Position numbers and translations under genes: made by a program. A stretch of 64,000 nt of DNA. It comes from Lenzites betulinus. Its lineage: Eukaryota; Basidiomycota; Agaricomycetes; Polyporales; Polyporaceae. Positions 25,481 through 36,747 of this stretch are shown in pieces. The stretch covers positions 496,001 through 560,000 of the forward strand of contig JABYQU010000009.1 in the NCBI GenBank assembly GCA_022264855.1, read 5' to 3'. The stretch's first letter is position 1. Each line of letters begins with the position of its first letter. Below the pieces are notes generated by a model that saw nothing but the letters and a program-made list of their open reading frames with translations, did no database searches and had not been told where the DNA came from.

Positions 25481-27653
25481 TTAATGTTTCGACCACATCT
25501 CTAACAAGGACGTAACCGGCCCCTTCCCACCAGACGCTGAAGGGGGCGCATGATATGACACCGGTCGCACGCGCCCTGCATCGCCTGCATACCCGGGACG
25601 GTATACTTGCCCGTTCGGCACATGCATCGCGCCGTAGCCAGTCCCCACTGCCGAGCCGTAGAAGGATTGTCCGGCTCCCACATCCGGAGAGGGAAACGCC
25701 ATGGAAGACGGGTGTGCCGGAGGGTAGCGCGTTGGACCAGTGTTAGGCGATGACGGCGGCGGGGCGGTGTATATCATAGGGTTGTTCAACTGGGACGGTG
25801 ACGGTGAGGGTTGGTAGGGATGAGTTTGATGTGGGGGCACATAACGGCCAAAGTACGACGACGCATGGGAAGGACGTTCGGGGATCGCGGGTGCGCCTGG
25901 GGAGCTTGCAGCAGGCTTTGTGAGTCTGTTGGGAGCCTGTTGCGCAACGGCTGGCGCGGAACCTGAATACCATCCGGCATTGTCATCAGAGGATAGCATT
26001 ATGGGTGTGGTCGCCGGGTAAAGAGCGCTCACCCTTCTCCTTCCCCGACTTCTTGCCGTCCTTTGACGATTTCGCTTTACCTTTCTCTGCCTTTCTCCGC
26101 TCCTTCTCGGATACCGCAGACGCTCTCGATGCGCTTACGCGCTCAGATCCGGACGGTCGACGTATACTCCCGGGACTGATTTTGGGCTGCAATTCGGGCA
26201 TATCGATCTTGCTTAAATGAACGCTCAAGCTCGTTGGTGGTGCGTATTTCACGGGTTCCTGGCCCTTATTCTTCGAATTTGGATCGTCGAGGTTTATGCG
26301 CCTTGGGCCCTTCCGCGTGGGCGAGTCGTGATGGGTATCGTAGATCACATACTGGTATAGTTCTTCGTCCTCTGCAACACCTGGGCACTGCGTATTAGCG
26401 TCTTGCAAAGCGCGGGTTACAATCGACTGACCAGACTTATGTCGCAGCCGCTTGGTCTCTTCGACGACGCGAAGTACTTTCGGGACCTGTGCGGCCGTCG
26501 CAGACCGTACGGTGATGAACAGCATTGCCTCGTCCTGTCGACGACTGTTAGCCACAACACGACATGCGCACGCAGCCGCCCAAGTACGCACATTCAGCAA
26601 GCGCTCTGCGTACCGGGCATAATCATCGATAGCACACTCCTCGGCGACCTCGATCTCGTTGGCATCGCCCTCGCCCTGCGCCGTGCGCACAGCGTGCATT
26701 TCTGCGACACGCTCGACGCCAGTGCGGGGCTGGGGTCTCGGTGGAATCACAGGTGGTGGCGCAGTGGCCAAAATCTCCGATGGTTGTCTGCTGAGCCCAA
26801 CACGGCCAGCCACACCTCCTGGTGGTACTGCAGCTAGCGTGGTGGTGCTTTCCGAGGGAGATGTATTGGAGCGAGGTGTGTGGTATGTTTCGTTCAGGTC
26901 TTGGAAGGTCAACAGAGCCGTAAGAATAACGATCTCAAGCCCCTTGCGATCGTCAATATCAAACCTATATAATAAACGTGTCAGCACGCAGCACAGGATC
27001 CTGTATCGAATACGAGCAGCATATGCGCGACAAGCAACGAGTATGAAGGCAATCATATATCATGCCTCCATACGCTCTTATCCATGCATTCTGACGAGTG
27101 TGAAGACATACCGGTTAAGGTTGTAGTCCAGCACTTGTATCGAGCGCGTTTGCAGCCTCCCTGGTGGTTCCTTCGTGATAGCAACTAGTACTGCCGGGTC
27201 AGGCTTTCGGAGGATATAGCATTCTTCTCTTCTCCATTCAAAATCATGTCTGCTCTGGAAAGTCAGTAGCGCTTCAAATCGAAAGCTTTGCATACGCACT
27301 CTTCCCACTTGAATCCCCATTTGAAGTGGATAGTGCCGGTGTACTTGAGCTCGACGATGAGGTCGGGGTTGAACAGCTGCAAAGTCTTGTGCTTGCTCGT
27401 CGCACTTGGAGCTGTCACTGTGGCGAGCACGCTCTCCGAGAGTGGATCTGCGGACCGTGCGGCGTTTCGTACCTCGGACAGCGTCGCCTTCAGAGAGTAT
27501 AAACGTACCTGATACTTCAATCGTGTACTCCGTACTAGGTACTCGTCTCCTCGTGTAGTGTACGACTCCACTAGGATCTGTAAGATCGAGGATATTGCTG
27601 TCATCCGCGCGTGCAGTCACGTTGAGCGTGAAGAGGTTCTGGTCCAAGCTCAT
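25481..27653 (-). CDS. Conserved basidiomycete protein, possible tubby/LURP-one-like N-terminal domain
   Basis: I do not recognise a named family. The start MSLDQNLFTLNVTARADD opens a beta-rich N-terminal domain of about 170 residues (YTIEV, LVAITKEPPGRLQTRSIQVLDYNLNR) split by short introns. It is followed by FDIDDRKGLEIVILTALLTFQDLNE. The strand pattern and the closing helix recall tubby/LURP-one domains, but this is inference only. The second half is disordered: Pro-rich (VIPPRPQPRTG), then a Lys-rich tract (EKERRKAEKGKAKSS), then Pro/Tyr/Ser-rich sequence ending SLLEMWSKH. Intron 25963-26032 joins GKEKG to SAPAVAQQ. There is no signal peptide and no membrane segment. Confidence 0.7.
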
Positions 27654-28566
27654 GGTGCACTTCGCTTAGGTGGCACAGGCTTTCTCCGTCGTAGAACACG
27701 GTCAGGAAGATGAAAGGGGTGATAGGGATGTGTGGCGGACGATGGTGGCGGGAGCATGTCGTCGGGGTAAGTACCTGTAAGTACATAGTTAGAATGAAGC
27801 GGTGCAGCTACAAGCCAAGCGCTGCGACTGCGCAGCTGCGCTTCTCTCATCCTACCCACGACGTCCCGCGAACACTGCTCTTAGCCCTGCGCACCGTGCA
27901 TGGCGGTACTGTGACGCTGTGTATGCTGAATGCGTATGAATAACACCTCGTGGCCTGGATACGAGAAACATGGTGCAGCAGTATGGGCCGGAGCTTGCAC
28001 CATGACATGCATAACACGCTGAAGCTAGCCATGCTCCCGGTATACGAAGCCAGGACATCATGCATCAGACATCGACTTTGTGACCAAAAACCTCACCACA
28101 CTTTTCGCAATGGGTGCCGGCCGGACGCGGCGTGTGAGTAACGAGAGCTGCTGCGCCTGCCACTGGCAGGTGGGGTGGTCAGATGCTGATGAAGCTTCAG
28201 TAGTACAGTACAGCGTCCAGATTTTGTCTATAGATGGTAAGCACCGAGCGGTCTGAGGCGTAGAATTCTCCTGTTCAGTCACAGCCTTCAAGTTCCAAGC
28301 TTCATGAAGAGGGGTGAACATCAGACTCCGATCAGATCGGAGTACTTCTCACTGTCAGTATCGTCCTTGGCAGCAGCGCAAAGCTCATCCACCACACCGG
28401 GCTGGGTTGTATAAATATACCACTCTCCTCACGCGGATGCCAACGCACGATCAGCGTCAAGCGGAGACCCAGGCCGACAATCGAGCCAAGGCTGCTGAGG
28501 ATACTCCTCGCGCAGGGAAAACGATCGCGCGAAGTCACGCTTTAAATTGCCCGTCGCCGACGACTG
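27654..28566. other. Intergenic left flank of the transposon
   Basis: About 0.9 kb with no recognisable gene. Before the transposon arrived, this joined directly to the sequence at 38570, forming one divergent intergenic region upstream of the invertase. Confidence 0.55.
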
Positions 28567-28574
28567 CTGACGGC
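28567..28574 (+). repeat. Target-site duplication, left copy
   Basis: CTGACGGC, identical to 38562-38569, directly abutting the terminal inverted repeat. Confidence 0.85.
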
Positions 28575-28690
28575 TAGTGCTGCCGCAAGGTAAAGGTACC
28601 TTGATGCAAGGTGCACCTTGCCTTGATCTGCCGAGATGCCGGCCACCTTGATACCACCTTAAGGTCGATTATTTCACCTCAAGGTACATC
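28575..28690 (+). repeat. Left terminal inverted repeat and subterminal AAGGT array
   Basis: It begins TAGTGCTGCCGCAAGGTAA, followed by repeated AAGGT and its complement ACCTT, about nine copies in all. These include the palindromes AAGGTACCTT and AAGGTGCACCTT. Such arrays are typical transposase-binding zones. Confidence 0.85.
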
Positions 28691-29638
28691 AGCAAACTGG
28701 CAACCGCTCTCTAACGCGCTGTAGCACGCCACGAGGCACACGGCGCGATGTAGCGCCCGGTGGGGATAAGCGGCGCGACGCCCGGAGTTGGGAGAGCGAC
28801 GTAAATAATGGTCGCGCGACACTGAAGTATGCAGGGCGTTACGTCGTACAGTCGCGCGCGGCTCATGTCGATATACCAAGGCCGCGCGCCGCTTTGTTCT
28901 GTAGTGTGACGTGTATGAGCGTGTCATGATAGAGTATGAAATCCCTTGCTCGTCAGAGCAAGGCCCTCCACCCTCAGGCCTGGCGGCAGATGCGCAGGCG
29001 GCGCTCGCACCGGGCCTCAGGCCTCAGGCCTCAGGATCCAGATGACGCACTTCTCGACCAGCGCCCAAGGCCGTTGGCGCCGGCATAGCAAATCAAACGG
29101 GCTCTAAGATGTGAGGCATAAATTAGTAAGAGATATAAAGCGTGCACATACATTCTGGCCAGGTTCTACTTTGTTTTGACACAAGAAATTTGTTTGGCAC
29201 GGCGAAACTGAGCTATATAGGGGTGTTTTGGAGCTGAGCGCTGAGCGCTTGAAGCACTGAGCTCGAGCGTTTTAGCGCCAGCGCACCAGTTGGGTCACAA
29301 CAAGCGCCGGAGGTCACTGGTTATGGTCACCTCTCTCGTCGCTGACTGTTGTCACGGTGAATTGTCTAGCGCGTCCAGCTGTGCAGGTCGTTATAAATCT
29401 GTTCTAGATAGACATATATTGCTAGTTGTATGTGCACAAAATAGGTTTTGTTGGCATTACTGCCCGGATTAATGCAGTACTAGATGTTTTTTGTTCTGTC
29501 ACGTTAGGCGCTTATAGGCTCACCAAAGAGGCGCCGCGAGTCGTTCAGCGCTTCCGAAGCGCTCGTTAGTAGTAGTGCTACTGTGGCTTTCTATTCTTTG
29601 TCTCGAACAACATCAGCAAATTATGTTCAGTAAGTAGG
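28691..29638. other. Left noncoding arm of the transposon
   Basis: No gene was seen. It holds three tandem GCCTCAG units near 29012-29035 and a cluster of GAGCGCT-like words at about 29235-29290. Confidence 0.5.
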
Positions 29639-32600
29639 TTACAACGGCGCATAGCCCTCCGACGCGAATACAAGATCTGGTAGGTAATCATCGTCATCAA
29701 CCCCATCCTCATCGACCCCATCCTCATCTGCCTCCTCCTCGTCGACACCGTCCTCGTCAACCCACTCCGGTTCTGCCTCATCTTCGTCAACCCCATCCGG
29801 CTCTACCTCATCTTCTTCATCCTCATCTGGCTCAACTCCATCCTCCTCGTCCTCGTCTGGGTCAGCTGCATCCTCGTTCTCGTCGTCTGGACTACCCTCG
29901 CGAGCACTGGCAGCCCGGTGATGCGCCTGCCGTGGAGCCTTGCGGCGTGTACTTGACGCCGCGCCGCCGCGAAGGGGTTGGGATGGGAGGTCCGGGGACG
30001 CTGCCATCGAGGGCGCCCGAGAGTCTTGAGCATCTGGCGAAGACGCATGCACCGCTCGAGTACGAGTGCGGAGCCTGGTCCGGGGCAGGTCTTCCGAGTC
30101 GGTCGAGATGTGTGCGCCATCGGAGTCTGAGTCTGAGCTTGCCTCGTCCGTGACTACCTCGCCCCGTGTGTGTGAACGAAAAGCATATTGTTGGGAGCTT
30201 ATTACGTCGTCTTCATCGGCCTTGTGTCCCACACCACCACCGAGGTAGCGCATGTACATATCGCGGTCTACGAAGCTGGAGAAACATGTCGTCAGTGAGA
30301 CTGTGACTAGTTTAGATGCACCTGTGGACTTACGGGCAAATGTAGTACGATTTGAAGTCTTCATCATTGTCCGAAGCTTGGCGTGCGAGGTCCGATGGTC
30401 CTAGGAGCTCTCGGGTGGTACCGCAGTTGAATGCGGGCAAGATATATGCCCCACGCAAGACGTCCGCAGGGTCGACAAAGCCAAAGGCAGGCACATCGTC
30501 CTGGGCACTGGTATCGAAGAAGCGCACATTAGGGAGGCGTCGCGTTTGTAGCCCGCAGGGGATCTCAAAGTCCAGTTCGAACCATCGAACCCACAGAAAC
30601 TCCATGCGATTCCACTGGCGCATCCAGTGCGCGGCACCAGGTCCGGTGTAGCGTACGTTGGCGTGGAATATGTCGATGACGCGGGCGTAAATGAAGGGGT
30701 GAGCAGCGTCCGGATGTTCGTCCAACATCATGATGTCGGGATGACCGTGAGGTTTGATAACGTCTTGATCGCGCCGCAGGTCATACGTTGTGTAATTTAC
30801 TCGCAAGACCTTGTGGCGGTAGAGGCGGTCGTTTTGGATTTCGAGACAGTCCAGTTGTTTGGGATCAGGCAATGTGCCGTCAGGAGGGAGGTCAAGCATC
30901 CGGCTGAGTAGATGTATGTTGAGGAAAGGAATGAAGTTCTGTAACGTAGTAGGATTTAAGTCAGATCATAGATGTAATGGCGGTGCTATATGACTTACCT
31001 CAGTGGCCTGGTCCTCGCTATTACGTGCGAGCCAGTTTCGCATCGGCACAGACAACCGAGTGGTTTGAGATATGGCGTGGTGGTCGAGAGGGTTTGTGGG
31101 TGGCAGAGGGGAGTCTGGGCGGCCGTCGCGGCCAAGCGGACTCGCAACTGGGTGAGCCACATCATGAACCCGTGTGTGAGCGAGGCGGTCCTGTCGCTGC
31201 CGTTCGCGACGTGGTACATAGTCGTCGCATTCTCGAAGTTTGCGCATGATTGCGGCGCGTCTCTGATGTTTCGCTATCTGCACTGTGAACCCGTGCTTGT
31301 TTGTCCGTGCATAGTACCGCTTGACGTGCCGGTGTTCAAGTTCACACTACAAGTCATTAGCTTCAAGGCCATCTGATGTTCAAGGGTATGGGGTATGCCA
31401 CTTACTACTTGTGTATTGCTGTTGTCGCTCGTACTTGTCTCCTCGATGGCGTCGGGGTAGTCTGGCAAGCTGTGAAACTTGTATGTATTGAGGACGTTGA
31501 AGGCAACCGTCTTGCGTGTCCGATTGGGTACTGCGCCGCTCGTCTTGAGCTCCTCACGACGCACACGCGCGTCGGTTTCCTTGGGCAGTTCGACAGTCTC
31601 CCAGGCCTCGCACGTCGTGTTTGCAAAATGGCGCATAGCCGTGGTCAGGTGCACTGTTGCGGCACGGAAGATCTCCACCGTGACTTCAGTGTGAAGCCGG
31701 AGTTTGGCAAGCGCGTGCCAGTTAGCAAGCTCGAACAGCATGTCCGCTACTACCTGGTCGTCTTCAAGGGGCATGAGGCCCTCAAAGACGGGGAGCATGA
31801 CCTGGGAGTAAGCTGTGTCAGTGCTGGTGTCTAGGAAGGCTAGTAACAGAGTGCCTACGATGAGGAAGTCTTCATAATCGCGTGCTGCGAGCTGCTTGCG
31901 CGAGCTCACATTTTTCCAGAATTTGCGAATCTTGTCCCGTCCAAAAGTGGGCAACGCGCGCATCCTGTTGTATGTTAGTTATCAGCATAGTGGAAGGAGG
32001 ATGGTGTGCTTACCGTCGGTCAAACTCCACTACTGTTGCGTCGCCCTGGGCCACCAGCAGGCGCAGAAGGTGGATGAACGTCCCCTTCCACACACCGAGC
32101 TCGAATTCGTGCATCAAATCGGGCACAAAAAGTGCATAGAAGTTGACATTGAATGGTGCGAGGCGTGTGGAGAAGGCCGACTAATATGTGCGAGTGAGTG
32201 ATGTAAGAGTGGCATAGACGACAGCACATACCTGGACTGCATTGAGAGACTTGTCATTAAGAAGGTCCCCCACGCTCTTACTCTTTAATGAACGTCCCTT
32301 CTTGAACACTAGATTGCGTGCACGTTGGATCTTCCTACGAACCCCTGGTGTATCGAGCCGCTTATCTGCTCGTCGTCGAGCATCCTGGGGCGTTCCAGCT
32401 TCATGGAGGTGGTCTCTGGTGACAAGGCAGCGTGGGCATGGGTGTGTCGACAGCGGCTTGAGAGCTGTCAGCAGAATCCTGTGTGTGGGGGTGAGTCAGC
32501 TTGATCAGCATCAAAATCAGCGCAGTGTACTTCTCAGGGTAGTCTGCTGAATACGAGAATATCCGCGGGAAGAGACGGCGGACAACACCGTCCCCACAGG

Positions 32601-34248
32601 TGATGAGCATCCCATCCTTGTATGCGGCCATAAACTCCTCATCGAGCAAGAGAAGCCATATCTTGCTCATTAGCTCGCGTTTGCAGAATGTGAGGACATC
32701 CTTTGAGGGGGGCACTCCGTACTCCTGGACATAGAATTCGGAAAGAAGATCCGGAAGCTGTGAATAATTTATGAGCAGAGAAGCGCCACTGAATTAAATT
32801 GTGCTTACCTCGGGGATGTAAGCAAGATGGTGCGCCGCGAACTCCGTCGGCATGCCACGGATATATTTGGACAGGTTGCCAAGGTAGAGATATATCGGCC
32901 AGAGTGATGCCGATCCAAACTGGGTGAGGTGCGTTGCGTCGGACCATAGCATTAGCTCGAACATGGCGTACTCGACGTCTGCGCTGTCCGCTGGATTGCG
33001 AGGTTGCGCCCGTATCTTCTCAAATTCACAGTTTGCTGCGTTTGAATTATACATATCAGTGAATACACGGTATGCGCGGGGTTTCCCCTGGGCTAGACCT
33101 CGGCGCAGGGCACGTGGGAGCCAGTACCGCTTGTGCGGTATCCAGTGATACTGCGAGGCGAAGCGAGTGTCCTCAGCCGCAGCGCGGATCATCGGCGCAA
33201 GCCGGCGGTGAAACACTCCATTGACTTGAAATGTTGGGGCAGCTTCCTCCGATGCATGACTAGTCTTAGACTTCGGCAGTGGAATCTCCACGGAGCTCTC
33301 CAGCCACCCATCCTCAGCAGAGAACGTCCCCCTGGGATGGTCGTATGTGTCGATCTTCTTCTGGAGCCCCTCAGCTCGCACACCGTGGATATCTGTGATT
33401 GAAAATCCCTGGGATGATAGCAGGTCGATGAGGTCGTTGAAATCCTGCTTGGACTTTGTCAGCGATGAATCGTGAAACCAGTCGTACATGCGAAACTCCG
33501 AGATGTTGTCGAATGGGCCTAGCTGGCCGGTGGGATCGTCGGCCTGTTCGGCGCCCTCGCGTATGCCCACTGCGATGCCCCGTGTGAGCCATAGTATGCT
33601 CTGATACCTGCTTTTGCCGTCCTCATCCGTCTTCTCAAGTGTTGGTGCGTCGCAGGCGGCGGATAGTGTTGCGGCCTCCTCAGGATCCCGTTGCAGCGGT
33701 ACTGTGTACTCCCGGTAGACTCCATAGGGGGTGAGGGGAGTCTGATAGAGGGCTTCGTCTTCTGCGTCCTCGACAGTTGGGCTATGGTAGCGCGATTCAG
33801 GTCCCGGAGAGGGCGGGATGGCTGGGGCAGCATTGAACACTTCTGCCAGGTGCGCAGGAAGCTCGGCGATGTTGCCAGTTGGGACGTGGTCTTCAAGGTG
33901 CCTTGGCACGCGAATGCGGCGTCCGGCACGGGTGACGTGAGGCACGGCCAGGGGGGCAACAGGTTCTACCGGCGGCTCAAGGGGGACAGGGTACTACATA
34001 TAGTCAAGATATAAGCGGTGGGTTACAATCAAAAGAGCTACAATACTAACAGCGTTGTTAAGGCCTGTGTCTGGCCGTGCTCGCTTGCGAGCTACCTCCT
34101 CATCTCCCTCGTCTTCATCTTCACGCAGGCGTTTGTTGAAGGCGGCGGCCATCGCGGTTACCCTGGCCATGCAGCGTCGACGATGCACACCCAGTCCATG
34201 AGCAGTAGTAGACACAAAAGTACATCCAGGTGAGCCACAAGTGTGCAT
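29639..34248 (-). CDS. Plavaka-family transposase, apparently intact
   Basis: Predicted DNA transposase with many introns. It starts MHTCGSPGCTFVSTTAHGLG in a zinc-finger-like motif (HRRRC), since the longer frame begins at a non-ATG codon. The core has WSDATHLTQFGSASLWPIYL, then YIRGMPTEF, DYPEKILLTALKPLSTHPCPRC (spliced), VPDLMHEFELGVWKGTFIHLLR and NWHALAKLRLHTE. Further on come RYYARTNK, QIAKHQRRAAIMRKLRE, YRHKVLRVNYTTYDLRRDQD and HPFIYARVIDIFHANVRYTG, then MEFLWVRWFE, ILPAFNCGTTRELLGPS and FVDRDMYMRYLGGGVGHK. These blocks follow the order I know for Plavaka transposases of agaricomycetes. The C-terminus is a long acidic D/E repeat. Introns mapped: 33994-34050 and 32758-32808; a junction near 32530 restores CPRC. 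No frameshift was found. Confidence 0.9.
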
Positions 34249-34502
34249 ATTGTCAAGGGAGAACTGTGTGGTCAAGAGGGACTAGAGGGGATCCGAGTAT
34301 CAAGGAGTGCTGAGAAAAACGAAGTCCATAAGCGCCCAAGCGCGCGCGCAAGACGCAACGAGTCGCGTCTGCTCTGACATCATGTGATCGTGCCCCACGC
34401 AGGATTCGACTTGAGTTGTTTACCATTCTGACCTTCCTTTATAAACTGCACACCACCTCGGACGACTTCTCCTCCCCTTTCTTCTCTCCCACCACCATCA
34501 CC
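34249..34502. promoter_or_regulatory. Divergent promoter region inside the transposon
   Basis: The 254 bp between the transposase ATG and the DUF6698 ATG must drive both genes. TATAAA lies at 34440-34445 on the plus strand, about 60 bp before the DUF6698 start. Confidence 0.6.
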
Positions 34503-36513
34503 ATGAACAAAGGCTTTGCAGGCCTCATGCGCATCAGCAGACGTGCTCACGCAGTCGGGGCATCTTCCCCACCCTCCTCTCCCCCGCGAGACCGTTCTTT
34601 GCCCCCGCGCGACCGTTCTTTGCCCCTGCACAATCGCTCTCCTCCCCCACGTAATCGTTCTCCACCCCCACGCAATCGTTCTCCTCCCCCGCGTGGCCGG
34701 TCTCCTCCCCCCCCGCGTGGCCGGTCTCCTCCCCTGCGCGGCCGGTCTCCTCCCCCGCGTGGCCGGTCTCCTCCCCTGCGCGGCCGGTCTCCTCCCCTGC
34801 GCGGCCGGTCTCCGCCTGCGCCACCGCGTGAATATGCCTCGCCTCCACGCGACCATTCTCCACCTCGACACACACCACGCACCCAGGAGCACCGTGGCGC
34901 AGACGCCGCACGTCAACGTGAGCCAACGCCCGAGTTCCCGGTCCCCAGCTCCTCGAGCACGCGACGTGACAGAGAAGATGAAGAGCAAGCCTCCAATGAG
35001 GATGAAGAACGCCGACCCAGCAAGAAGCCACGGGCACAATACCAAAAAAAGGTTATCATGACATACGAAGCTCTCATGCTTGGAACAAGGTAATTCTTGT
35101 CAGTTAACATGCATATATGCGCACTAATATCATTTCAGGCAGCCCGCGCGCATCCAGGATGGAACCGAATACTTGTATCAAGCCGCGCGCATCTTCCCCC
35201 GGATCCTCGGCCCATATGTCGACTATGACAGCGTACTGCGAGAAGGCATCGCGCGTGATGGTTCATGGTCATCTGACCTGGATCGACCAAGGTGCCCGGG
35301 CATATACGCTATATCTGAACGCATATACTCACTAGGGCCCACCAGTAGCAAGTGGGGTCCATACTGGGAAGCGAAAGCCGGGATGCCAGAACTCAAAGAA
35401 CGCTTCCCAGGCCTGTCCTTCCACATTCCCTACCTTCGGCACCGCCCAGAGCTCGTGGCAAGCATGGCTAAGTGGGTACGTGCTCGGCATGCTCGGATAC
35501 ATCTACATCTTACTCACACTTTCACTCAGATGAAGTCTGTTGCCCAAAAGTCACGGAGTGATGACGCCAACCGGCTCAAAGACCGGATTGTGGACCTTTT
35601 AGATCTCCCGCAAGATGTCAGGGACAAGACTGACCGCGGCTTCAGGCACACCTCAACTGGCCGCCTGCTGTGCCCCATTTCATTGGTAGATCAGTTTGAC
35701 GAAGACCCTGACAAGTATATTCCACATTCTCACACTGTCAAGCCACGGAACTGATCTGATTCCGTAGCTTCTGCCGCATGGTTCACGACATGCGGAAGGG
35801 GCGCCCTCGAGTCTCCGCAGGAGATTACCCGTTGTTTATGTACAACATGGACGAATACGTCCCCGGAAAGGCAAAGCCCGGGCTGTTCAAGAGCTCCATC
35901 ATGGTTGCTGTGAGTCCATACCGCCGCTGCTCTATCTTTCCTAATTCTTATTCCCTCAGTGCGCACGACTGATATTCCAAGGCCCAACGGCCGCCAAATC
36001 CGGTGGAGCGACCAGCAAGAAAAAGGGAAAGCCGGCTCTCGCCGCGAAGATGAATATGAGCAACTTCAGCGTGTTTACGCTCCTATACGTTGCAGCCCTG
36101 GTGAGTCCATTCAAGTAGGCCCGTAATCGTAATCTTGCTAATGTGCTGAATGGGTAGGCTCGCTTCACACTCAACGCCCAGGGACAGTGGGACGACGACG
36201 ACGGTGACTTCAAGGGCATGGAGTTTTATGCCTGCATCATGACAGCAATGGCACAGGATGGCGAATGGTGCGCCGGGATCTCGGCGTGGTACTGCAAGTG
36301 CGTATCTATTTCACTTGTATAATCTGCGTCTACGTACTGATTCGACTCGGACTGATGTATCACAGACAACTGTACGGGGCCTCTAGCGGGAACGAGTGCG
36401 CCGATCAGGGACCATCGTCGCACGAGCTCCTCATGGCAGAATTCGAGGCCGAGCAGGCTGAAAAGGACGCTGCGGCGTCTGGTGTCATGACACTAGCCGT
36501 TGCAACGACGTGA
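34503..36513 (+). CDS. DUF6698-type protein carried by the transposon
   Basis: Predicted 559-aa protein. Seven exons (34503-35089, 35139-35475, 35530-35714, 35768-35909, 35960-36100, 36158-36297, 36366-36513) sum to whole codons. The N-terminus is basic and repetitive: RDRSLPP, then about ten RGRSPPP/RGRSPPL heptads, resembling RS-type nuclear or RNA-binding tails. A likely nuclear signal follows (ERRPSKKPR). The C-terminal domain (LYQAARIFPRILGPYVDYD, DRGFRHTSTGRLLCPISLVD, KPGLFKSSIMVACARLIFQGP, FYACIMTAMAQDGEW) matches the DUF6698 pattern, a domain common in agaricomycete genomes. It may be an accessory or regulatory protein of the element (inference). Confidence 0.8.
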
Positions 36514-36527
36514 GCTGCTCCTCGCCG

Positions 36528-36747
36528 CCTCGTCCGCGCTCTCGCCGCCTCGTCTGCACTCTTGCCACCTCGTCTGTGCTCGCATCGCCTCGTCCGCGAT
36601 CTCGCCACCTCGTCCGCGCTTGCATCAACTCGTCTGCGATCTCGCCACCTCGTCCGCGCTTGCATCAACTTGTCCGTGATCTTGCCGCCTTGCCAACGCT
36701 CACGCACCCTCATCCGCGCTCTCGCCGCCTTGCCTGCAATGTCCTTG
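36528..36747 (+). repeat. 20-bp minisatellite, about 11 units
   Basis: Degenerate units of the type CCTCGTCCGCGCTCTCGCCA start 15 bp after the DUF6698 stop codon and continue with increasing divergence. Confidence 0.8.

Noticed and set aside
28965..29035. Repeated CCTCAGGC words as a CRISPR-like or SINE array
   Set aside because: Only three short tandem words with no spacers, no A-tail and no Pol III boxes. Simple local duplication is enough.
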